From Rhodospirillaceae bacterium CCH5-H10 (GTDB taxonomy: Bacteria; Pseudomonadota; Alphaproteobacteria; Reyranellales; Reyranellaceae): a DNA stretch of 22,402 nucleotides. The stretch lies in NCBI GenBank assembly GCA_001557035.1, contig LSKJ01000155.1, positions 1 through 22,402 of the forward strand. The letters are read 5' to 3'. Shown here one piece after another: positions 6,672 through 14,242 of the stretch. Positions within the stretch are counted from its first letter, which is position 1; each line of letters opens with the position of its first letter. The notes below the pieces were generated by a model. That model was not told where the DNA came from and ran no database searches. It saw only the letters and a list, made by a program, of their open reading frames with translations. The position numbers and the translations under genes are program-made.

Positions 6672-7154
6672 CTAACCCTCATACGTGTATTTGAAATTGC
6701 AGTGGCTGGCGCCCTGCATGATGGTCTGCGTGCGTTCGAGCTTGAGCTTGGGGTCGTAGCCTTCGCAGAAGGCGCCGTCGCGGTTGCAGGAGAGGAGGGC
6801 GCCGATCTCGCCCAGGCCCATCGCCTTGTAGGTCTCGGCGTACCGGCAGCGCACGACGTTGAAGGTGAAGGTGTCGGCGGTCTGTTCCTTCACGTCGATC
6901 TCCAGCGACCCGCCCGCGGTCCAGAGATGCTGTATGTCCTGGAACGACTTGAGCGACGTGCCGCCGGGCACCGAGGCGGCGAACTGGCGGGCCTGCTCGA
7001 TGGCCGAGCGGCGCACCGATTCCTCGATCGTCTTCTTCGCGACCTCGACGCCGTGGCTCGCCTTCAGGGTCTCGTAGACCTCCTTCAGGATCTCGGCTTC
7101 GATCCGGCGCTTCTCCAGCATGGAGAGACCTTCGGGATGGGCGGACTGGCTCAT
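6672..7154 (-). CDS. L-2-amino-thiazoline-4-carboxylic acid (ATC) hydrolase family protein
   Basis: A 160-residue soluble protein of the ATC hydrolase family. In pseudomonads the namesake opens the ring of L-2-amino-thiazoline-4-carboxylate to S-carbamoyl-cysteine on the way to L-cysteine. The C-terminal half contains the family's cysteine-rich core: Cys103 (VVRCRYAE), Cys123 and Cys130 (SCNRDGAFCEGYD) and Cys152 (GASHCNF). The N-terminal half is helical and charged. The start at 7154 has GGAGA about 8 bases upstream. No S-carbamoyl-cysteine hydrolase partner is visible nearby, so the actual substrate in this organism is open; many members of the family are uncharacterised. Confidence 0.82.
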   Translation of the reverse strand: MSQSAHPEGLSMLEKRRIEAEILKEVYETLKASHGVEVAKKTIEESVRRSAIEQARQFAASVPGGTSLKSFQDIQHLWTAGGSLEIDVKEQTADTFTFNVVRCRYAETYKAMGLGEIGALLSCNRDGAFCEGYDPKLKLERTQTIMQGASHCNFKYTYEG

Positions 7155-7415
7155 GGGCTTGTCTCCGATTGGGAATAATCAAGCCTAGCGCGGCGGCGGC
7201 ATCTTGACATGGGGGGTCCCCGATGAAATATCGGCCCATCATGATTTCGCACGCCCTCCTCCGGTCGCGACGTCGCCGCTCGCAAAAGCGGCAAGAGAAC
7301 GCGCGCGCGTAACAATCGCGCCGTATCGTGAGGCCGCTGGAGAGACGAAGCGGCTTCCATTCCTTCCTTCTCCAGTCGGCCATCTTCCCAAGGCCCCGTA
7401 TCGAGAGAGAAGAAC

Positions 7416-8375
7416 ATGACCAGCAACAAGACCAAGATCTTCATCGACGGCCAGCACGGCACCACCGGCTTGCAGATCCTCGACCGGCTCAAGGACCGGG
7501 CCGACATCGAGCTGCTCGAACTGCCGATGGCCGACCGAAAGGATCTGGGCAAGCGCGCCGAGATCGCCAAGGCGTCCGACATCACCGTGCTCTGCCTGCC
7601 CGATGCGGCGGCCAAGGAGCTGGTCGCGGCGATGGGTGATTCCGATACGGTCGTGATCGACGCCTCGACGGCGCATCGCGTGGCCGACGGTTGGACCTAC
7701 GGCTTCCCGGAACTGGCGAAGGACCAGCGCAAGAAGCTGCTCGCCTCCAACCGGATCAGCAATCCGGGCTGCTATCCGACCGGCGCCATCGCGCTGCTGC
7801 GGCCACTGATCGACGCCGGCCTCGTGCGCGCCGATTCGACGCCCGCGGTGTTCGGCGTGTCGGGCTACACCGGCGGCGGCAAGGAGCTGATCGCGGTCCA
7901 TGAGCAGCCGGGCGTCGAGCCGTTCGGCCTCTACGGGCTCGAGCTCACGCACAAGCACGTGCCGGAGATGAAGAAGTATTCCGGCCTGAAGCACGCGCCG
8001 CTCTTCGTGCCGTCGGTCGGCCACTACGCCCAGGGCATGCTGATCACCGTGCCGATCACGCGCGACATCACGACGAAGCAGGTGTCGGCCAAGGACGTCC
8101 ATCAGGTGCTGAGCGACTACTATGCCGGCGAGACCTTCGTGCCGGTGCGGCCGCTCGCCGACCGCGCCTGGCTGGAGCGCGACCGCTTCCTGCGCGCCGA
8201 CCGGCTGATCGACACCAACACGATGGAGCTGGCGGTCTACGGCAACGATGCCGACGGCAACGTGCTGGCCGTGGCCTCGCTCGACAATCTCGGCAAGGGC
8301 GCGTCGGGCGCGGCGGTGCAGTGCATCAACCTCAAGACCGGCGTCGCCGAGACGACGGGCCTCGCCGTCGGCTGA
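7416..8375 (+). CDS. argC: N-acetyl-gamma-glutamyl-phosphate reductase, short (type 2) form
   Basis: A 319-residue NADPH-dependent enzyme that reduces N-acetyl-glutamyl-5-phosphate to the semialdehyde, the third step of arginine synthesis. The nucleotide-binding N-terminus has the glycine-containing turn IDGQHGTTGLQI. The catalytic cysteine is Cys119 in NPGCYPTG, and a GYTGGGK motif follows. The short length and the DGQHGTTG start fit the type-2 ArgC group rather than the roughly 345-residue type 1. The ATG at 7416 follows a purine-rich GAGAGAAGAA. The 261-base gap upstream holds no gene and presumably the promoter. A GNAT gene follows 10 bases after the stop. Confidence 0.95.
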   Translation: MTSNKTKIFIDGQHGTTGLQILDRLKDRADIELLELPMADRKDLGKRAEIAKASDITVLCLPDAAAKELVAAMGDSDTVVIDASTAHRVADGWTYGFPELAKDQRKKLLASNRISNPGCYPTGAIALLRPLIDAGLVRADSTPAVFGVSGYTGGGKELIAVHEQPGVEPFGLYGLELTHKHVPEMKKYSGLKHAPLFVPSVGHYAQGMLITVPITRDITTKQVSAKDVHQVLSDYYAGETFVPVRPLADRAWLERDRFLRADRLIDTNTMELAVYGNDADGNVLAVASLDNLGKGASGAAVQCINLKTGVAETTGLAVG

Positions 8376-8385
8376 GACCTTCCCC

Positions 8386-8850
8386 ATGGACGAGACACCG
8401 GCGCTTCGGCGCGCGGTGGCGGACGATGCCGCCGCCGTGCGGACGCTCACGCGCGAAGCCTATGCCAAATGGGTGCCCGTCATCGGCCGCGAACCGCTGC
8501 CGATGCGGGCCGACTACGACGAGGCGGTGCGCCAGCATCGCATCGACCTGGCCTTCCTCGACGGGGGCCTTGCGGCCCTCATCGAGACGATCGACAAGGG
8601 CGACCACCTGGTGATCGAGAATGTCGCCGTCGCGCCGGCCTTCCAGGGGCGCGGCCTTGGCCGGCACCTGCTGACGCACGCCGAACAGGTCGCGCGGGAC
8701 CTCGGCTACACCGAGGTCCGGCTCTACACGAACAAGATGTTCGAGGCGAACGTGCGGCTCTATCTCGCCTTCGGCTATCGCCTCGACCGCGAGGAGACGT
8801 CGGCGCTCGGCGTCACGGTCTACATGAGCAAGCCACTTCCCGCCGCTTGA
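8386..8850 (+). CDS. GNAT-family N-acetyltransferase
   Basis: A 154-residue acetyl-CoA-dependent acetyltransferase. The acetyl-CoA binding motif is visible as VAPAFQGRGLGRHLLTHAE, preceded by the strand VIENVAV. The later LYTNKMFEANVRLYLAFGYR is typical of motif B with the conserved N-x-x-LY. The acceptor substrate is unknown. The gene starts 10 bases after argC and is almost certainly co-transcribed with it. The start ATG at 8386 is chosen because the frame upstream overlaps argC, and MDETPALRRAVADDAAAV is a normal GNAT beginning. Confidence 0.9.
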   Translation: MDETPALRRAVADDAAAVRTLTREAYAKWVPVIGREPLPMRADYDEAVRQHRIDLAFLDGGLAALIETIDKGDHLVIENVAVAPAFQGRGLGRHLLTHAEQVARDLGYTEVRLYTNKMFEANVRLYLAFGYRLDREETSALGVTVYMSKPLPAA

Positions 8851-8896
8851 CCGCGGTTGCTTGAATGTGGTCGCGTCCGGCGCGGAGGAAGAAGCC

Positions 8897-10645
8897 ATGC
8901 CGGACAGCAAGCCAAGGAACAAGACTCCCGACCAGCTGCGCAGCGCGCGCTGGTTCGCGCCCGACGACCTGCGCGCCTTCGGCCATCGCTCGCGCACGAT
9001 GCAGATGGGCTACGCGCCCGAGGAATGGGCTGGCAAGCCGGTCATCGCCATCCTCAACACCTGGTCGGACGCCCAGCCCTGCCACATGCATTTCAAGACG
9101 CGCGTCGACGACGTGAAGCGCGGCGTGCTGCAGGCCGGCGGCTTCCCGATCGAACTGCCGGCGCTGTCGCTGTCGGAGAGCCTGCTGAAGCCCACGACCA
9201 TGCTCTATCGCAACCTGCTGGCGATGGACGCCGAGGAGCTTCTGCGCGGGCATCCCGTCGATGGCGTCGTCCTGATGGGCGGTTGCGACAAGACCACGCC
9301 GGCGCTGCTGCTGGGCGCGATCAGCGTCGGCCTGCCGACGATCTATCTGCCGGCCGGGCCGATGCTGCGCGGCAACTGGAAAGGCAAGGTCCTGGGCTCG
9401 GGCTCCGACGCCTGGAAATTCTGGGACGAGCGCCGCGCCGGCAAGATCACCGATGAAGACTGGGTCGATGTCGAGGCCGGCATCGCGCGCTCCTACGGCA
9501 CCTGCATGACCATGGGCACGGCGGCCACGATGATGGCGATGGCCGAGACGCTCGGCATGTCCCTGCCCGGCGCCTCGTCGATCCCGGCGGCCGACGCCAA
9601 CCACATCCGCATGGCCTCCGAATGCGGCCGGCGCATCGTCGACATGGTCTGGGAAGACCTGACGCCCAACAAGATCCTGACGCACGAGGCGTTCCTCAAC
9701 GCCATCACCGTGGCGATGGCGGTCGGGTGCTCGACCAACGCCATCATCCACCTGATCGCGCTGGCGCGTCGTGCCGGCCAGAAGATCGGCCTCGACGATT
9801 TCGAGCGCGCCAGCCGCAAGGCGCCGGTGATCGCCAACATCCGGCCGAGCGGCGACAAATACCTGATGGAGGATTTCTTCTATGCCGGCGGCCTGCCGGG
9901 CCTGATCGAGCAGATCCGCGATCACCTGCATCTCGACACGCTCACCGTGACCGGCAGGACGCTGGGCGAGAACGTGAAGGGCGCGGAAATCTACAACGAT
10001 GACGTGATCCGCTCCGTCGCCAACCCGATCTACAAGGAGGGTGCGCTCGCGGTGCTCAAGGGCAATCTCGCGCCCGACGGCTGTGTCATCAAGCCGAGCG
10101 CCTGCGCGCCGAAGTTCCTGAAGCACACCGGTCCGGCCTTGGTGTTCGACGACTATCCCTCGATGAAGGAAGCGATCGATCGCGAGGATCTCGACGTCAC
10201 CGAGGACACGGTGCTGATCCTGCGCAATGCCGGACCCCAGGGCGGGCCCGGCATGCCGGAATGGGGCATGCTGCCGATCCCGACCAAGCTGGTGAAGCAG
10301 GGCGTGCGCGACATGGTGCGGCTGTCCGACAGCCGCATGAGCGGCACCAGCTACGGCGCCTGCATCCTGCACGTCTCGCCGGAATCCTATATCGGCGGAC
10401 CGCTCGCCCTGGTGAAGACCGGCGACATGATCTCGCTCGACGTCGACAAGCGCACGATCGACATGAACGTCTCCGACGAGGAACTGGCCAGGCGCAAGGC
10501 GGCGTGGAAGAAGCCCGAGCCTCGTTACGAGCGCGGCTATGGCTGGATGTTCACCAAGCACATCAAGCAGGCCAACGAGGGCTGCGACTTCGACTTCCTC
10601 GAGACGGAGTTCGGCAAGCCGGTGGCGGAGCCGTCGATCTATTGA
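8897..10645 (+). CDS. IlvD/Edd-family dehydratase, probably sugar-acid (pentonate) type
   Basis: A 582-residue iron-sulfur dehydratase that removes water from a 2,3-dihydroxy acid. Likely [2Fe-2S] ligands are Cys62 (AQPCHMHF), Cys130 (GGCDKTTPA) and Cys203 (GTCMTMGTA). The proposed catalytic serine is Ser482 in the SRMSGTSYG motif. The length near 580 and the C-terminal region starting around KAAWKKPEPRYERG, ending in a HIKQANEGCDFDFL-type tail, resemble L-arabinonate or other sugar-acid dehydratases more than branched-chain IlvD (about 560 or 610 residues). Branched-chain dihydroxyacid dehydratase remains possible. The ATG at 8897 is preceded by a strong GGAGGAA. It follows the GNAT gene by 46 bases. 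Confidence 0.88.
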   Translation: MPDSKPRNKTPDQLRSARWFAPDDLRAFGHRSRTMQMGYAPEEWAGKPVIAILNTWSDAQPCHMHFKTRVDDVKRGVLQAGGFPIELPALSLSESLLKPTTMLYRNLLAMDAEELLRGHPVDGVVLMGGCDKTTPALLLGAISVGLPTIYLPAGPMLRGNWKGKVLGSGSDAWKFWDERRAGKITDEDWVDVEAGIARSYGTCMTMGTAATMMAMAETLGMSLPGASSIPAADANHIRMASECGRRIVDMVWEDLTPNKILTHEAFLNAITVAMAVGCSTNAIIHLIALARRAGQKIGLDDFERASRKAPVIANIRPSGDKYLMEDFFYAGGLPGLIEQIRDHLHLDTLTVTGRTLGENVKGAEIYNDDVIRSVANPIYKEGALAVLKGNLAPDGCVIKPSACAPKFLKHTGPALVFDDYPSMKEAIDREDLDVTEDTVLILRNAGPQGGPGMPEWGMLPIPTKLVKQGVRDMVRLSDSRMSGTSYGACILHVSPESYIGGPLALVKTGDMISLDVDKRTIDMNVSDEELARRKAAWKKPEPRYERGYGWMFTKHIKQANEGCDFDFLETEFGKPVAEPSIY

Positions 10646-10656
10646 GCGTATGGGTT

Positions 10657-10777
10657 AAGGATCCTTCGCTGCGCTCAGGATGCCAAGGGTATTGGGAGTA
10701 GCGCGGTGCGCTGATCCAAAAACAGGTGTCATCGCGGGCGGAGTAATCTCCGCCCTGGAGCGCAGCGAAGGATCCTT
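10657..10777. repeat. Intergenic inverted repeat with arms in inside-out order
   Basis: The arms at 10657-10680 and 10756-10777 are inverted copies of the same GCAGCGAAGGATC core found at 70-155 and 6581-6666. Here the AAGGATCCTT end faces outward instead of toward the loop. Each arm carries its own AAGGATCCTT palindrome (10657-10666 and 10768-10777). The 75-base interior contains a separate perfect hairpin at 10736-10755. It lies between the dehydratase gene and the solute-binding protein gene and may terminate the former. Confidence 0.65.
10736..10755. repeat. Perfect 8-bp hairpin inside the intergenic repeat
   Basis: GGGCGGAG at 10736-10743 and CTCCGCCC at 10748-10755 pair perfectly around a TAAT loop. 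This strong GC stem lies 3' of the dehydratase gene. It could contribute to termination, though no T-run follows directly; a TTTCTCTTGT stretch begins about 20 bases later. Confidence 0.6.
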
Positions 10778-10927
10778 TCTCTTGTGCTGGGGAAGAATAT
10801 CTTTCCAAGGGCGCGGTACGTCGCGACCAGTTCTCATCCATTTAAGCCGGGTGGATTGTTCTCAGCGACTGAATTTTCTATCTCAGCGCGGCTCGCGCCC
10901 TCGCGCGCCCGTTTTGCAGAGAGTTCC

Positions 10928-11974
10928 ATGACCTTCTCGTTGTTCGCGCGTCGCGCCTTCCTCGCCGCCGGCGTTTCGGCTTTGGCCGCCCCGGCCGTGC
11001 TGTCCGGCCGCGCCCAGGCGCAAACGGCGCGTATCCCGGTCCGTGTCGGCAACATCCCGGTGATCGGCGCCGCACCGATCTTCGTCGTCGACAAGGAAGG
11101 CTGGGCCAGGGACGCCGGCCTCGACCTGACCTTGACCACCTTCCAGTCGGGACCGCATGCCATCCAGGCGCTGGCCTCTGGCACGCTCGATGTCTATGTC
11201 GCGGGCATTGCGCCGCTGGGCGTCGCGCGCTCGCGCGGCATCGACGTGAAGGTCGTGGCGGCGACGGCGAGCGGCGAGAACGTCTTCGTGGCCGTACCGC
11301 GCCTCGCGCAGCATTTCGCGCAAGGCGTGGCCCCGGCCGAGGCCTTCAAGCGCTACAAGGCGGCGACGGGCAAGCCCGCGCGCCTCGCGACCCAGCCGGC
11401 CGGCTCGGTGCCGAACACGACACTGCAATACTGGCTGTGGGAGGTCATCAAGGCCAACCGCGAGGACGTGGAAGTCGTGGCCATGGGCATCGACGCCACG
11501 CAGCAGGCCGTGCTGGCCGATGCCGTCGAGGGCGCGACCGTGCGCGAGCCTGCACTGACCATCATCCAGAAGTCGAACCCGGGCATCAAACTGGTCGAGG
11601 TCGGCGACAAGCTCTTCCCCGGCCAGCCCGGCACCGTCGTCGCCGTCACCGGCGCGCTGATTGCGAAGCAACCGGCGGCGGTGCAGGCACTGGTCGACGC
11701 GCTGGTGCGCGCCGGTGACCTGCTGACGCGCGATCCGGACAAGGCCGCGCCCGCGGTTGCCGCCAACCTCGCCAAGGGTATCGTCGACATCGAGATCATC
11801 AAGACGGCGCTGAAGTCGCCGGCCACCCGGTTCGTGATCGATCCGCGCGAGGTCATCGCGCCGTCGAAGGCGATGGAGGCCTATCAGGTGAAGCTCGGCT
11901 CGCTCAAGGAAGCCGCCCCGCTCGACGACCTGTTCGACGTGCGCTTCTTCGAGAAGGCGCGGCGCCCGGGCTGA
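10928..11974 (+). CDS. ABC importer solute-binding protein (nitrate/sulfonate/taurine NMT1-type)
   Basis: A 348-residue periplasmic binding protein of the SsuA/TauA/NMT1 group. The N-terminus shows a Tat-like signal (ARRAFLAAG) and a probable cleavage after AQA near residue 34. The mature part begins with a strand VRVGNIPVIGAAPIFVVDKEGW, the usual fold start of this family, followed by a SGTLDVYVAGIAPLG ligand-loop region. The real ligand could be a sulfonate, nitrate, a thiamine precursor or another small organic anion. The frame extends upstream into repeat DNA, so the ATG at 10928 just before the signal peptide is preferred. Permease and ATPase genes follow after a 232-base gap that contains a large structured repeat. 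Confidence 0.85.
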   Translation: MTFSLFARRAFLAAGVSALAAPAVLSGRAQAQTARIPVRVGNIPVIGAAPIFVVDKEGWARDAGLDLTLTTFQSGPHAIQALASGTLDVYVAGIAPLGVARSRGIDVKVVAATASGENVFVAVPRLAQHFAQGVAPAEAFKRYKAATGKPARLATQPAGSVPNTTLQYWLWEVIKANREDVEVVAMGIDATQQAVLADAVEGATVREPALTIIQKSNPGIKLVEVGDKLFPGQPGTVVAVTGALIAKQPAAVQALVDALVRAGDLLTRDPDKAAPAVAANLAKGIVDIEIIKTALKSPATRFVIDPREVIAPSKAMEAYQVKLGSLKEAAPLDDLFDVRFFEKARRPG

Positions 11975-12036
11975 ACGGCGGCCAAATGAACTCAAAACCG
12001 GGTCGATTTGATCGGAGAAATCAGAGCTTGGAAAAT

Positions 12037-12158
12037 CCGTCGTCTCGACCGGAGCGCGTAGCGCGGAGCGGAGAGACCTACTCTCGACGAATTGCCGGCT
12101 TTTCGCCGAGAGAAGGTCTCTCCGCTTCGCACCTTCGGTGCTTCGGTCGAGACGACGG
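12037..12158. repeat. Large structured inverted repeat inside the ABC transporter operon
   Basis: The outer arms CCGTCGTCTCGACCG (12037-12051) and their complement (12144-12158) match perfectly. The inner arms at about 12067-12079 and 12114-12126 (AGCGGAGAGACCT) also match perfectly. Between outer and inner arms each side carries its own mini-hairpin: GCGC-GTA-GCGC at 12054-12064 and GCACC-TTC-GGTGC at 12129-12141. An apical stem CTCTCG/CGAGAG (12081-12086 and 12107-12112) completes a branched fold. It sits between the binding protein and permease genes and may stabilise the upstream mRNA, as REP elements do in malEFG. That role is inferred. Confidence 0.7.
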
Positions 12159-12206
12159 GTATTTATCCGTGTCGAACCTCAAGTAACGTCGCCCTAGGAT
12201 TGCCCG

Positions 12207-13016
12207 ATGGCCCTCACACAAACCGGCGAACTGCCGGCCGCTTCCGCGCCGGTCCGCGCCCGCTTGGGCGCGCTCGGCTCGATCGGGCTCGGCGCCGCCG
12301 GTCTGCTCGCCTTCCTGCTGATCTGGCAGGCGGTGCCTTCGTTCGGTCTCGTCAACCCGATGATGCTGCCGGGACCGCTGGCGATTCCCACGGCCTTCCG
12401 CAGCGAACTCGATTCCGGCATGTGGCTGAAGGCCGTCACGGGCAGCCTCAGCCATTACGGTATCGGCCTGGTGGTCGGGGCGGCGCTGGGCGTCGCGGTC
12501 GGCGTCCTCACCGGCATGTCGCGCGTCGCCGAGGACCTGACGTCGTGGATCGTGCGCCTGTTGCGGCCGATCCCGGGCCTCGCCTGGGCGCCCTTCGCCA
12601 TCATCTGGTTCGGCGTCACGCCCAAGGCCGCGGTCTTCATCATCGCCGTCTCGGTCTTCTGGATCGTGTTCTTCGCTGCCCACGGCGCGGTGCGCGCCGT
12701 CGATCGCGACCTGCTCGAAGTCGCGGAGGCCTTCGGCTTTCGCAAGCCCCACGAGAAGCTCTTCAAGATCTACCTGCCGGCCTCGATGCCCGGCATCCTG
12801 GTCGGCCTGCGCACCGCGCTCGGCCAGGCCTGGATGGCGGTGGTCGCCGCCGAGATCTTCGGCGTGCCGGGCCTCGGCAACCGCATGATCGAGGCCTCGT
12901 CGCTGCTCGCGACCGACATCGTCGTCGTCTACATGCTCACCATGGCCGCGCTCTACGGCATCCTCGATTCGCTGTTCCTCGTCGCCCAAAACTGGTTGCT
13001 CCGATGGAAAGCGTGA
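12207..13016 (+). CDS. ABC transporter permease (SsuC/TauC type)
   Basis: A 269-residue inner-membrane permease of the BPD transport family. About six membrane segments are visible, beginning with IGLGAAGLLAFLLIWQAV near residues 26-43. The EAA loop that docks the ATPase is present as EVAEAFGFRKPHEKLFKIYLP. The conserved AEIFGVPGLGNRM follows. It is the partner of the upstream binding protein and the downstream ATPase, whose start overlaps this gene's end by 13 bases. The start at 12207 lies just after a GATTGCCCG stretch without a strong Shine-Dalgarno sequence. Confidence 0.92.
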   Translation: MALTQTGELPAASAPVRARLGALGSIGLGAAGLLAFLLIWQAVPSFGLVNPMMLPGPLAIPTAFRSELDSGMWLKAVTGSLSHYGIGLVVGAALGVAVGVLTGMSRVAEDLTSWIVRLLRPIPGLAWAPFAIIWFGVTPKAAVFIIAVSVFWIVFFAAHGAVRAVDRDLLEVAEAFGFRKPHEKLFKIYLPASMPGILVGLRTALGQAWMAVVAAEIFGVPGLGNRMIEASSLLATDIVVVYMLTMAALYGILDSLFLVAQNWLLRWKA

Positions 13017-13795
13017 TCGACAGCGTCATCGACATAAGGGGCCTCGGCCTCACCTTCGATCGCGACGGCCGCCGCACCGAGGTGCTGCGCGACCTCGACC
13101 TTTCGATCCCGCGTGGGGCGTTCGTCGCCATCGTCGGCGCATCGGGCGTCGGCAAGTCGACCCTGCTGCGCGTGCTGATCGGCCTCGCCAATGCGAGCGC
13201 CGGTCAGGTCTCGCTGGCGACGCATTCGACGGCGCGCCAGCCGGTGGCGCTGGTCTTCCAGGATTCGCGCCTGCTGCCATGGCGCCGCGTCGTCGACAAC
13301 GTCGCCTTCGGCCTCGAAGGCTCGGGCCTGTCGAAGGCCGAGCGCCGCGCGAAGGCCGTGGAAGCGTTGCGCATCGTCGGCCTGGCCGAACTTGCCAATC
13401 GCTGGCCGTATCAGCTCTCCGGCGGCCAGCGCCAGCGCGTGTCGCTCGCCCGCGCGCTTGCCGTCGAGCCTGAGGTGCTGCTGATGGACGAGCCGTTCTC
13501 CGCGCTCGACGCGATCTCGCGCGAGGGGCTGCAGGACGAACTCACGCGCATCTGGCAGCAGACCGGCAAGACCATCCTGTTCGTGACCCACGACATCGAG
13601 GAAGCGACCTATCTCGCCGACCGTGTCGTCGTGCTGGCGGGCTCGCCGGGCCGCACCGTCGTCGACCGAACGATCGACGCGCCGCGGCCGCGCCGCCGCG
13701 ACGAGCCGGCCGATGCCGGCGTGATCGCCGACGTCCGCCGCCATCTCGGCAGCGGCATTGCCCGGGGCTATAGTGGCGCCGACAAACAAGGATGA
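13004..13795 (+). CDS. ABC transporter ATPase (SsuB/TauB type)
   Basis: A 263-residue nucleotide-binding subunit that powers the importer. Motifs are Walker A GASGVGKST (45-53), Q-loop Gln86 (VFQDSRLLPW), signature LSGGQRQR (138-145), Walker B VLLMDEP with the D-loop SALD, and switch His196 (FVTHDIEEA). The FQDSRLLPWRRVVDNV segment is typical of the nitrate/sulfonate/taurine group. The frame is open far upstream, but the ATG at 13004, overlapping the permease end, fits the family start. The NTF2-like gene begins 3 bases after its stop. Confidence 0.94.
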   Translation: MESVIDSVIDIRGLGLTFDRDGRRTEVLRDLDLSIPRGAFVAIVGASGVGKSTLLRVLIGLANASAGQVSLATHSTARQPVALVFQDSRLLPWRRVVDNVAFGLEGSGLSKAERRAKAVEALRIVGLAELANRWPYQLSGGQRQRVSLARALAVEPEVLLMDEPFSALDAISREGLQDELTRIWQQTGKTILFVTHDIEEATYLADRVVVLAGSPGRTVVDRTIDAPRPRRRDEPADAGVIADVRRHLGSGIARGYSGADKQG

Positions 13796-13798
13796 GAC

Positions 13799-14176
13799 AT
13801 GGCCACTGGATCCGATGAAGCCTCGATCGTCGCCCGCTCCGTCGAGCAATTGCGCCAGGGCCTGCTGAAGGCGGATCGCGCCGCGCTGGAACAACTCTGC
13901 GCCCCCGAGCTGAGCTACGGCCATTCCGGCGGCACGCTCGAGACCCGGGCGGAGTTCGTCGAGGCGAACACCAACGGCTTCGCGACCTGGAAGTCGCTCG
14001 AGTTCAACGACCAGACGATCTCCTTCGCGGGTGACGTCGCGCTGGTGCGCCATCTCATGGTCGGCGAGACGGAGCACAGCGGAAAAGTTCACCCGATCCG
14101 GATCGGCATCCTGCTGGTGTGGCAGAAGCAGGCCGGTGCCTGGAAGCTGCTGGCGCGGCAGGCCTACAAGTACTGA
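13799..14176 (+). CDS. NTF2-like / SnoaL-like (DUF4440-type) small protein
   Basis: A 125-residue protein of the cone-shaped NTF2-like fold. The helix VEQLRQGLLKADRAALEQLC, followed by a Tyr/His-containing strand (LSYGHSGG) and later strands ending LLVWQKQAGAWKLLARQA, is the DUF4440 pattern. Members can be small hydrolases, isomerases or ligand-binding proteins; the activity is unknown here. AAGGA lies 4-5 bases before the ATG, and the gene starts 3 bases after the ABC ATPase stop, so it is translated with the transporter. It may act on the transported compound; this is inference from context only. Confidence 0.85.
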   Translation: MATGSDEASIVARSVEQLRQGLLKADRAALEQLCAPELSYGHSGGTLETRAEFVEANTNGFATWKSLEFNDQTISFAGDVALVRHLMVGETEHSGKVHPIRIGILLVWQKQAGAWKLLARQAYKY

Positions 14177-14242
14177 CCGCCCGGCCGCGCCGGCATCCAC
14201 CGCCGTAATGCGATTGTAACCCTCGCCCGTCACTTCAGGGCG

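Noticed and set aside
7204..7232. Possible promoter upstream of argC: TTGACA at 7204-7209 with AATAT-like sequence about 17 bases on
   Set aside because: The -35 match is perfect, but the -10 matches the consensus poorly and alphaproteobacterial promoters are variable; it is plausible but too weak to list as a feature.
8813..10561. 582-codon minus-strand open frame opposite the dehydratase
   Set aside because: It mirrors the dehydratase codons and shows no motifs; the plus-strand gene has all its conserved cysteines and a strong ribosome binding site.
11986..12186. Small 66-codon open frame in the gap between binding protein and permease
   Set aside because: Most of it lies in the structured inverted repeat, and it lacks a clear ribosome binding site and any family resemblance.
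10646..12206. CRISPR-like array from the repeated GAAGGATCC / GAGACC motifs
   Set aside because: Repeats are inverted, unequal and not regularly spaced, and no cas genes are present; they are intergenic hairpin elements.
14177..14242. Magnesium-responsive leader or riboswitch before the MgtC-family gene
   Set aside because: The gap is only 66 bases, with no visible leader peptide or extended pairing.
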